A model generated the notes under the pieces. It saw only the letters and a list, made by a program, of their open reading frames with translations, did no database searches and was not told where the DNA came from. 64,000 nt of DNA from Haloimpatiens massiliensis (lineage in GTDB: Bacteria; Bacillota; Clostridia; Clostridiales; Clostridiaceae), in assembly GCF_900184255.1 (NCBI RefSeq), contig NZ_LT854640.1:416019-480018 (forward strand), given 5' to 3'. This document shows, one piece after another, positions 1-9,075 of the stretch (position 1 is its first letter; every line of letters starts with the position of its first letter). The position numbers were made by a program, and so were the translations under genes.

Positions 1-9
1 GTGTACATG

Positions 10-40
10 GGAGATACTTTTTGTATCTCCTTTATTTTTT
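10..40 (+). terminator. Rho-independent terminator of an upstream gene
   Basis: A perfect 8-bp stem (GGAGATAC at 10-17, GTATCTCC at 23-30) with a 5-nt loop is followed by a T-rich tail. It must end a gene that lies left of the window. Confidence 0.8.
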
Positions 41-385
41 TTAAACAGTAATTACTACTACCTTCGCCTACTAAAATTATACTCTAAGTATTTTGTACTC
101 AGCTCAAAGAAAGTGTTATGGTATATAACATTTACTTTCTATGAAAAAAGAATAATGTGTAATATAATTTTGATAGATAATTAACAAACGAAATTGGGCA
201 ATTTAAAATTATAAAAGTATACAGGAACTCATTTATTATTCAAATATTATGAGAAGTGATTAACTGAATTAGTAAATATATTTGTAACATCTTTTAGGAT
301 AAGTGAACCAAGCAAATGATGTTATATCAATATCAGTTAAAAAAATCACACAGCATAAACAATTTAAAGGATGAGGAGGAAAAAA
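41..385. other. Intergenic leader before the YeeE/YedE gene
   Basis: I see no gene here. A 7-bp inverted repeat (TAACATC near 284, GATGTTA near 318) lies upstream of the first gene and might be an operator, but nothing ties it to a known regulator. The end of the stretch (373-380) is the purine-rich ribosome site of the next gene. Confidence 0.5.
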
Positions 386-1648
386 ATGAAGAAGACTGAA
401 CAAGCTTTAGGATTTATAGGAATTTTATTAGTACTAATTCTAGGTAAGACACTGTTAAAAACAGATATGTTATTTTTTAGACTTTTAATGGGTGCAGGAC
501 TTGGTTATGCTTTATCAAGAGCTTACACAGGATTTGCAGGTAGTGTGAATCGTGCATTTAACACTGGGTCAACGAAATTAATGAGAACACTTATGTTTCT
601 TTTCTTTATCACATCTTTATTAACTACTGCATTTTTGTTTAAAGCCGACCCTACTAAATATGACCTTTGGGTAAATCCAATTAATTTTGGTTTGATTTTA
701 GGTGGAGTGCTATTTGGATTTGGTATGTCATTTTCATCTTGTTGTGCTTCAGGTGTGCTTACAGACCTTGTAACTGGTTTACCTAGAGCACTTATTACAT
801 TAATATTCTTTGGATTAGGTGTATTTTTAGGATTTCCTGTACAGAATACTGCAGGATGGGTTAAGAATTCTTGGTTTTCAACAACAGTAGGTAAAAAATT
901 ATATGGTGGTGTATTCTTACCAGACTTATTCAAATGGGATGGTCTTGAAGGTTATCTAGGTGCATTGATATTAACAGCTATATTCTGTGGAATTGTTGTA
1001 TTTATTGCTTATGCTTATGAAAAAAGTCGTAAGGAGAAAAATACTTATACTGGTCACTCTATGGAAAAAGTACAAGATAAGAATGAAACTTTTGACACTA
1101 AAGAATATAAGCTCTTAAGTGAGGAAAACTATAATAGAATATTTGCTAAACCTTGGACTTTAGTACAAGGAGCCGTTGTTATTAGTATATTATTTGCGTT
1201 ACTTATGGGTGTTACTAAAGCTGGATGGGGCGCATCTACTCCTTATGGATTGTGGTTTGGTAAATTCTTAATGATATTTGGAGTTTCACCAGAGACATTA
1301 GCAGATTTCACAAAAATGCCAGCAAAAGCATATGCCCTACCATTCTTTGAACACGGTGTTTCAGTTCAGAACTTTGGTATATTACTTGGAACAGCTATTT
1401 ACTTGTTGACAGCTGGTAAGTTTGTGAAGACATTTATGTCAGAGATGCATATTACAGTAAGAGAATTATTACTGTTTGCTCTAGGTGGAATTACCATGGG
1501 AGTAGGTACTAGATTTGCAAACGGATGTAATGTAGGTGCATTATATACACCTATTGCAAACTTCTCACTTTCCGGTTGGATCTTCTTAATTTTCATGGTT
1601 CTAGGCGGTATTGTAGGAAATAAATGTGCAAGAAAGTGGGCAAAGTAA
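386..1648 (+). CDS. YeeE/YedE family (Sulf_transp) membrane transporter
   Basis: A polytopic membrane protein of about 420 residues built as two related halves. The C-terminal half carries the family motif GVGTRFANGCNVGAL with its conserved Cys, and the N-terminal half has GFGMSFSSCCASG in the equivalent place. TsuA-type members carry thiosulfate inward through such cysteine-lined paths; other members are linked to selenium metabolism. I chose the ATG at 386 because GAGGAGG (373-379) stands at the right distance from it, while an upstream ATG at 371 overlaps that ribosome site. The next gene is a persulfide-type oxidoreductase, which supports a sulfur substrate. The exact substrate is inferred. 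Confidence 0.85.
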   Translation: MKKTEQALGFIGILLVLILGKTLLKTDMLFFRLLMGAGLGYALSRAYTGFAGSVNRAFNTGSTKLMRTLMFLFFITSLLTTAFLFKADPTKYDLWVNPINFGLILGGVLFGFGMSFSSCCASGVLTDLVTGLPRALITLIFFGLGVFLGFPVQNTAGWVKNSWFSTTVGKKLYGGVFLPDLFKWDGLEGYLGALILTAIFCGIVVFIAYAYEKSRKEKNTYTGHSMEKVQDKNETFDTKEYKLLSEENYNRIFAKPWTLVQGAVVISILFALLMGVTKAGWGASTPYGLWFGKFLMIFGVSPETLADFTKMPAKAYALPFFEHGVSVQNFGILLGTAIYLLTAGKFVKTFMSEMHITVRELLLFALGGITMGVGTRFANGCNVGALYTPIANFSLSGWIFLIFMVLGGIVGNKCARKWAK

Positions 1649-1680
1649 TATTAATATTTAAATAGTTTGTAAAAATATAA

Positions 1681-1710
1681 AACTTAGCAGTCTGTGACTG
1701 CTAGGTTTCT
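1681..1710 (+). terminator. Hairpin terminator after the YeeE/YedE gene
   Basis: A 12-bp stem with one G-T pair (1681-1692 with 1696-1707) and a TGT loop. The T tail is short, so termination may be partial and read-through into the next gene is possible. Confidence 0.6.
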
Positions 1711-1822
1711 ATACATATAAATGAAAATTTATAATTAAAGGTCAAGGAAAAAATATTTATGACTTTTATAGGTATACATTTACATTGGCTAGATTAATTA
1801 GAATTATAGGAGGCGTTATATT

Positions 1823-3520
1823 ATGAGTAACAGAATTTTAATTGTTGGGGGAGTAGCTGGAGGTGCTTCAGTTGCAGCAAGAGCAAGAAGAATTGATGAA
1901 ATGGCAGAAATAATAATGTTTGAAAGAGGTCCTCACGTATCTTTTTCTAACTGTGCTTTACCATTTCATTTAAGTGGTATGGTAGAAAATGGCGATGACT
2001 TGGTTTTAATGTGTCCGAAACAGTTTAAAAAGCAATATAACATTGAAGCTAGAGTTAACAGTGAAGTTGTAAAAATAAAAAGAGAAGAAAAGAAAATAGT
2101 AGTTAAAAATCTTATTACTGGAGAAGAATATGAAGAGTCTTATGACAAATTGGTTTTGTCTCCAGGAGCTAATCCAATTCTTCCAAGAAGCATTGAAGGA
2201 ATAACTGGACCAAATGTGTTCACTGTAAGAAATGTAGTTGATATAAAGAAACTTAATGAAAGTATTATTGAAAACAATATTCAGGATATAGCTGTTGTTG
2301 GTGGAGGATTTATAGGGGTAGAAGTAGCAGAAAATCTACGTCTAGCTGGTAAAAATGTAAGCCTTATAGAAGCACTTGATCAGATAATGAATCCTTTTGA
2401 TTATGATATGGCTCAAATACTTCATAAAGAGATGATAGATAAGGGAGTTAATCTTATATTAAGTGATGGAGTAAAGAAAATAAATGAAAACTCTGTAGAG
2501 TTACAATCAGGTAAAATGGTTCCTGCAAAGGCTGTAGTAATGGCAATTGGTGTTTCACCTGAAACTAGTTTAGCTAGAGAAGCTGGCCTTGAAATCGGTG
2601 TAACTGGAGGTATAAAGGTTGATCATAACTATGTAACTAACGATAAGGATATTTATGCGGTAGGTGATGCTATAGAGGTTTACAATCGTATGAGCCATAA
2701 ACCTTCAAGATTAGCACTAGCAGGACCTGCTCAAAGACAAGCCAGAGCAGCTGCTGATCATATATATAATATTCCTCACAATAACAAAGGTGTAATAGGA
2801 TCCTCTGTAGTTCAAATTTTTGATTTAGGAGCTGCATGTACAGGATTTAATGAGAAAACTGCAAAGATGGCTGGAATTTCCTATGATTTTGCATATGTAA
2901 TTCCAGGAGATAAAGTTGGTTTGATGCCAAACAGCAATCCAATGCACTTCAAACTTATATATGAGTATCCAAATGGAAGAATACTTGGGGCTCAAGCTAT
3001 AGGAAAGGGAAATGTAGATAAGAGAATAGATGTAATTGCTACAATGATAACAATGGGCGGGACCCTAGAAGATTTAAAAGAATTAGAGTTATGTTATGCT
3101 CCTTTATTTGGAACTGCCAAGGATGTAGTGAATTATGCAGCATTAGTAGGACTAAACCTATTATATGGTAGATTTAAGCAAGTTCCAGTAACAAAAGTGA
3201 GAGAGCTAGTAGAAAATAATGCATTTATCGTAGATGTAAGAGAAAAACATGAATATGCAGAAGGTCACCTTAAAAATGCAGTGAATATTCCATTAAGTGA
3301 AATCAGAGAAAGATTAGATGAAATTCCAAAAGATAAAATGGTATATTTACATTGTCGTTCAAGTCAAAGAAGCTATAATGCAGTAATGGCACTACAAAAT
3401 ATTGGATATGATAATGTGATTAATATATCTGGTTCTTATTTAGGAATTTGTTGCTATGAGTATTATCAGGATAAAGTAACAGGAAGAGAAAAGATAGTTA
3501 CAGAATATAACTTCAAGTAA
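1823..3520 (+). CDS. CoA-disulfide reductase-like flavoprotein with C-terminal rhodanese domain
   Basis: A 565-residue fusion. Residues 1-445 are an FAD/NAD(P)H disulfide reductase of the CoADR group: a dinucleotide-binding start (ILIVGGVAGGASVAARARR), the active-site Cys44 in SFSNCALPFH, and a second nucleotide fold near 158 (VVGGGFIGVEVAE). Residues about 460-545 are a rhodanese domain whose catalytic Cys511 lies in HCRSSQRS. CoADR-RHD enzymes reduce CoA persulfide or polysulfide, or transfer sulfane sulfur, in the cytosol. AGGAGGCG stands 8 bases before the ATG. Together with the upstream YeeE-type transporter it suggests uptake and reduction of an oxidised sulfur compound; that coupling is inference. 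Confidence 0.9.
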   Translation: MSNRILIVGGVAGGASVAARARRIDEMAEIIMFERGPHVSFSNCALPFHLSGMVENGDDLVLMCPKQFKKQYNIEARVNSEVVKIKREEKKIVVKNLITGEEYEESYDKLVLSPGANPILPRSIEGITGPNVFTVRNVVDIKKLNESIIENNIQDIAVVGGGFIGVEVAENLRLAGKNVSLIEALDQIMNPFDYDMAQILHKEMIDKGVNLILSDGVKKINENSVELQSGKMVPAKAVVMAIGVSPETSLAREAGLEIGVTGGIKVDHNYVTNDKDIYAVGDAIEVYNRMSHKPSRLALAGPAQRQARAAADHIYNIPHNNKGVIGSSVVQIFDLGAACTGFNEKTAKMAGISYDFAYVIPGDKVGLMPNSNPMHFKLIYEYPNGRILGAQAIGKGNVDKRIDVIATMITMGGTLEDLKELELCYAPLFGTAKDVVNYAALVGLNLLYGRFKQVPVTKVRELVENNAFIVDVREKHEYAEGHLKNAVNIPLSEIRERLDEIPKDKMVYLHCRSSQRSYNAVMALQNIGYDNVINISGSYLGICCYEYYQDKVTGREKIVTEYNFK

Positions 3521-3531
3521 AGGTTGATTAT

Positions 3532-4851
3532 ATGAGAAAAAAATTGAACAGAATAGATATATTAGCCTTAGCATTAGGATCTATTATTGGATGGGGCTCA
3601 TTTACCCTCCCTGGTTCAAAGTTTCTTCATGAAAGTGGTATTGTTAGTACGGCCATCGGGTTTATACTGGGTGGCCTTGCTATTCTTTTTATACAAAAGG
3701 GTTATCACATCATGATGGAGAATCATCATGAAGATGGAGGAGAATTCTCTTATACCTATAAAAATATGGGTAAAGTTAATGGTTTTGTAGTAGGTTGGTC
3801 TTTGACTTTGTGCTATATAAGCATGGTTCCATTGAATGCTACAGCATTCGTACTAGTAATCAAGAAGTTGTTTGGTGCAGCAATGGAGTTTGGATATTTA
3901 TATAAGATAGCTGGTTATCCTGTATATTTGTCAGAGATTATTATTGCGAGTTTAATAATTTTAGTATTTGCTTATGTGAATATTAAGGGTCTAAAGTTCA
4001 GTTCTAGGGTACAGAACATCATGATCTTATTAATGGTGATAAATGTAATTGTAGTATTTATTTTCATGTTCATGAAGACAGAGCATAGCTTAATTATGAA
4101 TAACTATATTGTTAACTATAAATTTAACATTACTGAGGTTGCGAAGATTTTTGCTATAGTTCCTTTCTTATTTGTGGGTTTTGATGTAATACCACAAGTG
4201 TCTACAGAGTTGAGTTTTGAAGCTACAAAAGCTACAAGAATGGCAATATTAGCTATATTAGCTGGAGTGCTTTTTTATAATCTTTTAAATATTACAACTG
4301 GTTTGGTATATACTCCGGAGCAAGCGCTTTTGGAACAATGGGCTCTGGGAACTGCTGTACTTAATAATATGGGATATACAGGGTTTATATTACTTATAAT
4401 ATCATTGGTCGGTGCAGTAGCAGGCGGAATAAATGGATTTATGCTAGGTAGCAGCAAGCTCATAGGGTCTTTAGCTAGGTATAGGCTTATTCCATCAAAA
4501 TACAAAAAAGAAAATCGTAATGGAGTATTTGAAAGTGGGGTTAAATTTGTAGCTTTAGCCAGTTTAATAGCACCTTGGTTGGGCAGAGAGGTTATTATCT
4601 ATATTGTAGATATGTCTTCTTTATTAGCGGCGGTAGCATATTTTTACGTATGTTACATTGGATTCAAACATTCAAAAGGAATAGACAGAGGTTTTTCAGC
4701 AATAGGGACATTCATAAGCCTTTTATTCATAGGATTACTTATCATACCAGGTTCACCTGCAAGATTGAGCAGTCCATCTATAATACTGATGATTTTATGG
4801 GCAATATTAGGGTATTTTTATTATAAAAGGTATTCAGGAAGCATGAAATAA
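3532..4851 (+). CDS. APC-family amino acid permease
   Basis: A 439-residue protein with about 12 membrane segments. The first helix carries the broken-helix motif GSIIGWGSF that binds substrate carboxylate and amine in the amino acid-polyamine-organocation family. It begins 11 bases after the flavoprotein gene and is probably cotranscribed, with a modest ribosome site (AAAGG). The neighbourhood would fit a sulfur amino acid, but the sequence does not settle the substrate. A strong terminator follows. Confidence 0.85.
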   Translation: MRKKLNRIDILALALGSIIGWGSFTLPGSKFLHESGIVSTAIGFILGGLAILFIQKGYHIMMENHHEDGGEFSYTYKNMGKVNGFVVGWSLTLCYISMVPLNATAFVLVIKKLFGAAMEFGYLYKIAGYPVYLSEIIIASLIILVFAYVNIKGLKFSSRVQNIMILLMVINVIVVFIFMFMKTEHSLIMNNYIVNYKFNITEVAKIFAIVPFLFVGFDVIPQVSTELSFEATKATRMAILAILAGVLFYNLLNITTGLVYTPEQALLEQWALGTAVLNNMGYTGFILLIISLVGAVAGGINGFMLGSSKLIGSLARYRLIPSKYKKENRNGVFESGVKFVALASLIAPWLGREVIIYIVDMSSLLAAVAYFYVCYIGFKHSKGIDRGFSAIGTFISLLFIGLLIIPGSPARLSSPSIILMILWAILGYFYYKRYSGSMK

Positions 4852-4903
4852 TTTGCAAAATAGTGTGTCTAAAGACGTATTATAAAATTAACATATGAAG
4901 TAT

Positions 4904-4960
4904 AAAAAGACCATGAAGAAGAAAGCTAGTTTAGCTTAAAACTTCATGGTCTTTTTGTGT
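4904..4960 (+). terminator. Strong terminator
   Basis: A perfect 15-bp stem (4904-4918 with 4942-4956) ending in a T run. The loop holds a smaller hairpin (AAGCTA/TAGCTT). It closes the sulfur-related operon. Confidence 0.9.
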
Positions 4961-5024
4961 CTTTTATAATATGTTTATTTTTTACATAGAACTTTTATGG
5001 TAAATATTTCATAAATGTTTTATA

Positions 5025-5079
5025 TTGACTTTCTTCGACAAATGAAATAAAATATCATAAGGAAATGATAATTATTTTC
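5025..5079 (+). promoter_or_regulatory. Sigma-A promoter with Fur box
   Basis: TTGACT (5025-5030) and TAAAAT (5048-5053) are spaced 17 bases. Immediately downstream, 5061-5079 (GGAAATGATAATTATTTTC) matches the 19-bp Fur consensus at 15 positions. Iron-loaded Fur bound there would block the polymerase, so the iron transporter downstream should be induced when iron is scarce. Confidence 0.75.
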
Positions 5080-5119
5080 AATAGTTAATTAATATCATTT
5101 AAATTAAGGAGGTTCATAT

Positions 5120-6181
5120 ATGAACAAAAAATCAATATTAGCATTATTAGGAACTGTATTAATAACATCATCAGCACTTATAGGCTGCGGTAAAGGTGCA
5201 AATAAGGAAGGGACAACTACAGAAAAAAAGCAAGTCGTAAATGTTTATTCTGATAGACATTATGATACGGATAAGCAGATCTTTGAGGATTTTACTAATA
5301 AAACAGGTATAAAGGTTAATATAGTAGAGGGAAAATCTGATGAGCTTATTGAAGGATTGGTAAGAGAAGGGAAAGATACAAAGGCAGATTTGCTTATAAC
5401 TGCAGATGCAGGCAGACTACATAGAGCAAAAGAACAGGGACTTTTGCAACCAGTTACATCAAATATTTTATCTAAAAATATTCCTGAGAATTTCAGAGAC
5501 AAGGACAACCAGTGGTACGGATTAACAAAGAGAGGTAGAGTTATAGTTTATTCTAAAGATAGAGTAAATCCTTCGGAATTGTCCACTTATGAGGCATTAA
5601 CAGAATCTAAGTGGAAAGGTAAAGTATTAGTAAGATCTTCATCAGCTGTATATAATCAGTCTTTACTAGCATCTTTTATTGACATAAATGGTGAAGAAAA
5701 GGCTATGAATTGGGCTAAAGGTATAGTTAGCAATTTAGCGAGAGAACCAAAGGGAAATGATAGAGATCAAGCGAAGGCTATTGTAGCTGGAGTGGGAGAT
5801 GTAGCTATAATGAATACTTATTATGTAGGTAAAATGCTAAATTCTTCAGATCCAGAAGAAGTTAAAGTAGCAAAAAAAGTAGGCGTATTTTTCCCAAACG
5901 GTGAAACTACAGGTACTCATATTAATGTAAGTGGTGCAGGTGTTACCAAAAATGCTAATAATAAAGAGAATGCTTTAAAATTAGTACAACATTTATCTAG
6001 CCAAGAGGCACAAAGAGAGTTTGCTGACGGAAACTTTGAATATCCAGTTAATTCAAGAGTAGAACCATCTGAATTATTAAAGTCTTGGGGAAACTTTAAA
6101 GCACAAGATATTAATCTATCAAAGCTAGGTGAGAACAATAAAAAAGCTGTAGAGATATTTAATAAAGTAGGCTGGAAATAA
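5120..6181 (+). CDS. Ferric iron ABC transporter, substrate-binding lipoprotein
   Basis: A 353-residue lipoprotein with signal peptide and lipobox LIGC (Cys23), followed by an Asn/Lys/Thr-rich linker and a FbpA/FutA-type ferric-binding fold (VNVYSDRHYDTDKQIFEDF). Family members bind Fe3+ through Tyr residues; candidate Tyr pairs occur late in the protein (NTYYVGK). It is anchored outside the membrane and hands iron to the permease encoded next. AAGGAGG precedes the ATG. The Fur box upstream agrees with iron, although related binders take other anions or metals. Confidence 0.9.
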   Translation: MNKKSILALLGTVLITSSALIGCGKGANKEGTTTEKKQVVNVYSDRHYDTDKQIFEDFTNKTGIKVNIVEGKSDELIEGLVREGKDTKADLLITADAGRLHRAKEQGLLQPVTSNILSKNIPENFRDKDNQWYGLTKRGRVIVYSKDRVNPSELSTYEALTESKWKGKVLVRSSSAVYNQSLLASFIDINGEEKAMNWAKGIVSNLAREPKGNDRDQAKAIVAGVGDVAIMNTYYVGKMLNSSDPEEVKVAKKVGVFFPNGETTGTHINVSGAGVTKNANNKENALKLVQHLSSQEAQREFADGNFEYPVNSRVEPSELLKSWGNFKAQDINLSKLGENNKKAVEIFNKVGWK

Positions 6182-6205
6182 GAATATTTATATAGTTCAA
6201 ATATT

Positions 6206-6240
6206 AAAAAGTAGCCTTAAACTTAAAGGCTGCTTTTTAA
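6206..6240 (+). terminator. Intra-operon hairpin between binder and permease
   Basis: A 13-bp stem with one G-T pair (6206-6218 with 6226-6238) and T tail. It lies inside the operon, so it probably lets most transcripts stop or protects the upstream message, giving more binding protein than permease. Confidence 0.7.
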
Positions 6241-6268
6241 ATTAAACGTAGGGAAGTGAGATTAAAGA

Positions 6269-7924
6269 ATGAGACTAGGAAAAAAGGAATCTTATATAAA
6301 CATTTGGAGCGTTTTAAGTACTATTTTTGCATTAATGATAATTGTGACCAATGTAGATATCATTATGAAGTTATTTAGTAAGGGAAATGAAAATTGGATT
6401 CATATTAAAACGTATTTATTAAAAGATTATTTTATAAATACGTTAAATATAATGGTATTTACAGGTATCTTAACCATGGTAATTGGTACTTTATTAGCAT
6501 GGTTAATTTCTGCATATGAGTTTCCTTTAAGAAAATTTTTTAAATGGTCACTTATATTACCATTGACTATTCCACCATATATAGGAGCTTATACATATAA
6601 CGGAATATTAAGCTATACAGGAGTTGTACAAAGGTTTTTAAGAGAAATCTTTAGAATTAATGTATCTCCTGGCACTTTGGATATAATGTCTATAAGGGGA
6701 TCAATATTCATATTTACAGTTTTCTTATTTCCCTATGTTTATATGATTACTAGAGCTTTTTTAGAAAAACAATCTGCAGAAATTATAGAAAGTGGAAGAG
6801 TTCTAGGAAAAAATTCTTTAGAAATATTTATAAAAATAATCATTCCAATATCAAGAGGAGCTATTATTGGAGGGGTTTCTTTAGTACTAATGGAAGTTCT
6901 AAATGACTATGGTGTAGTATCTTATTTTGGAGTGTCTACAATAAGTAAAGCTATATTTACTTCATGGTTTTCCATGGGAGATTTACATTCAGCTACTAAG
7001 CTTTCCTCAATACTGATGTTTATGGTATTTATTCTAATTATTTTAGAAAGACAACTTAGAGGAAGAAAAAAATATAGTTTTGTTAATAGTAAGATAAGAC
7101 CTATTAGAAGGAAAAAGTTAGAAGGGGCTTGGGCGTTTATAGCTTTTATTTTATGTTCAGTTGTACTAGCTATAAGTTTTATTATTCCGGTACTTCAATT
7201 GATAAGTTGGAGCATACTTACTTATAAAAAGGTACTTAGTGTTAAATTTTTAATTCTTATATTTAATTCCACTTGGACAGCAGTAATTACTTCTTTAATT
7301 ATAGTATTTATGACTATTATAATAGGCAATTTTTCTAGAATAAAAGATGATAATTTATCAAAATTAGTATCAAAAATAACACTTCTAGGGTATTCCATAC
7401 CAGCATCAGTTATTTCTATAGGTGTGATACTGTTCTTTGTAAAGCTTGATAAACTATTTTATCCTTTATATAAGGTAATAAATTCAAATTCCCCCAAATT
7501 AGTTTTAAGTACAAGTATTATTATGCTTATATTTGCATATGTTATTCGTTTTCTAGCTATAGGATATCAATCTATAGAAGCAGGTTTTGAGAAAATAGGG
7601 AAGAGATTTTTTGAAGCTTCAAGAAGTTTGGGATACAGTGATATAAAAACTTTTTTTAAAGTGGATTTACCTATGATAAAACCTGCAGTTATAAGTGCAT
7701 TTGCATTGGTTTTCCTAGAGATTATAAAAGAGCTTACATTGACTCTTATTTTGAGACCTTTTAATTTTAATACATTAGCTACAAAAACCTTTGAATATGC
7801 CAATGATGAAATGATACAGGAAGCTTCAGTAGCTTCTATAATAATAATTTTTGTAAGTATATATTCAATATATTTGATGTACAAAAGGGATAGGGAGGAA
7901 AATAATGTTTGTAGAAATAAGTAA
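6269..7924 (+). CDS. Ferric iron ABC transporter, fused double permease (FbpB type)
   Basis: A 551-residue membrane protein made of two permease domains in one chain, as in FbpB/SfuB. Each half has its own cytoplasmic EAA loop that docks on the ATPase: ESGRVLGKNSLEIF in the first half and EASRSLGYSDIKTFF in the second. About 12 membrane helices are visible. The start has GGGAAGTGAG ahead of it. The 3' end overlaps the ATPase gene by 20 bases, a sign of coupled translation. Confidence 0.9.
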   Translation: MRLGKKESYINIWSVLSTIFALMIIVTNVDIIMKLFSKGNENWIHIKTYLLKDYFINTLNIMVFTGILTMVIGTLLAWLISAYEFPLRKFFKWSLILPLTIPPYIGAYTYNGILSYTGVVQRFLREIFRINVSPGTLDIMSIRGSIFIFTVFLFPYVYMITRAFLEKQSAEIIESGRVLGKNSLEIFIKIIIPISRGAIIGGVSLVLMEVLNDYGVVSYFGVSTISKAIFTSWFSMGDLHSATKLSSILMFMVFILIILERQLRGRKKYSFVNSKIRPIRRKKLEGAWAFIAFILCSVVLAISFIIPVLQLISWSILTYKKVLSVKFLILIFNSTWTAVITSLIIVFMTIIIGNFSRIKDDNLSKLVSKITLLGYSIPASVISIGVILFFVKLDKLFYPLYKVINSNSPKLVLSTSIIMLIFAYVIRFLAIGYQSIEAGFEKIGKRFFEASRSLGYSDIKTFFKVDLPMIKPAVISAFALVFLEIIKELTLTLILRPFNFNTLATKTFEYANDEMIQEASVASIIIIFVSIYSIYLMYKRDREENNVCRNK

Positions 7925-8597
7925 TGTGAGTTTTAAGTATAAAAACTCTAAAAAAGAAACTATTAAAAATTTAAATGTAAAAATAGAAAAAGGTGAAATA
8001 GTTAGTATTTTAGGTGAAAGCGGTAGTGGAAAAAGTACAATTTTAAGAATATTAGCAGGGTTAGAGGAAAATGTTACTGGAAAAATTATTGTAAATAGAA
8101 AAATTATTGTAGGTAAAAATGTCTTTTTACCGCCAGAAAAAAGAGGAATGGGAATGGTGTTTCAAGATTATGCATTGTTTCCTCATATGAGTGTAGAACA
8201 AAATATAGGATTTGGACTTAAAAAAATGAATAAGGAAGAAAAAAGGGAAAGAGTACAAGAAATGCTTGAACTTATAGATTTAAAAGGATTTGAAAAAAGA
8301 TATCCTCATGAACTAAGTGGTGGGCAACAACAGAGAGTAGCTATAGGTAGAGCAGTAGCACCTAATCCATCAATTCTTCTTTTAGACGAGCCATTTAGTA
8401 ATTTGGACGCTAATCTTCAAAGTAGAATAAGGAGAGAACTTAAAAACATAATAAATAAAATAGGAATAACATCCATATTTGTAACTCACGATAAAGAAGA
8501 TGCATTAGCTATAGCAGATAAAGTAATTATACTAAGAGATGGAGAAATTACAGCATCAGGTAATTCCAAAGAGGTCTTAGAGAACGGTAATATTTAA
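7905..8597 (+). CDS. Ferric iron ABC transporter, ATP-binding subunit (short form)
   Basis: A 230-residue ABC ATPase: Walker A GESGSGKST (37-45), signature LSGGQQQRVAIGRA, Walker B ILLLDEPFSNLD and the switch His in FVTHDKEDAL. FbpC/AfuC proteins are usually about 350 residues with a C-terminal regulatory domain; this one stops right after the nucleotide-binding domain, so that domain is absent. GGGAGGAAAATA precedes the ATG, which lies inside the permease gene. Confidence 0.9.
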   Translation: MFVEISNVSFKYKNSKKETIKNLNVKIEKGEIVSILGESGSGKSTILRILAGLEENVTGKIIVNRKIIVGKNVFLPPEKRGMGMVFQDYALFPHMSVEQNIGFGLKKMNKEEKRERVQEMLELIDLKGFEKRYPHELSGGQQQRVAIGRAVAPNPSILLLDEPFSNLDANLQSRIRRELKNIINKIGITSIFVTHDKEDALAIADKVIILRDGEITASGNSKEVLENGNI

Positions 8598-8980
8598 TGT
8601 AATTGAATATAATGTTTTAATAGTATGTGAGGCTAAATGCATAAATATGAAAATACCATAAAATGCAAATAAGTTATAAATTATATTACAGTTCATATAA
8701 GGGGATAGTAGAAAAAGAATTGTGGATCTTGAAATGAAAGGGATATAGATAAGGAAAGAGCTATTGAGTTTTTATTAAATAAGAATTAGGAAATGTACTA
8801 AGTGTGGTAAATTGAGCAATCTATGGGTTTATGTTATTAGATTGCTCAATTTATTATGGAAAAATATTTGATTTTTTTATAGTGAAGATGAGTTTTTAAA
8901 AATGGTAATGAAAGAAAAGTATTTGTAAAAGTATAATGTAATACTAGTATTCTATATAAAATTATTATAAATTTAAGTAT
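8598..8980. other. Intergenic stretch with one long hairpin
   Basis: No intact gene is visible. At 8809-8852 a perfect 15-bp stem (8809-8823 with 8838-8852) could end the iron operon, although the T tail is interrupted (TTATTATG). Around 8705-8790 a few dozen codons read like protein but are broken by stops. Confidence 0.5.
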
Positions 8981-9051
8981 AAGTATAATTAAATTATATA
9001 AATTTTACTTGAAAGTATAATTTAATTATACTATACTAAATAGTATAGTAT
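8981..9051 (+). promoter_or_regulatory. Repeated operator-like sites before the XRE-TPR regulator
   Basis: Two 18-bp direct repeats (AAGTATAATTAAATTATA at 8981-8998; a copy with one change at 9013-9030) lie 32 bases apart, about three helical turns. The second runs into a perfect inverted repeat with 11-bp arms (9028-9038 and 9041-9051, spacer AA). This looks like a control region for the regulator just downstream, most simply by autoregulation. Function is inferred. Confidence 0.55.
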
Positions 9052-9075
9052 ATATACTTAAAAGGAGAGAGAAAA

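Noticed and set aside
523..933. Long minus-strand frame inside the YeeE/YedE gene
   Set aside because: It lies opposite a well-supported membrane gene, has no ribosome site and shows no known domain.
8700..8795. Gene fragment reading like a protein C-terminus (KERAIEFLLNKN)
   Set aside because: Only about 25 codons fit, with a stop in between and no recognisable family.
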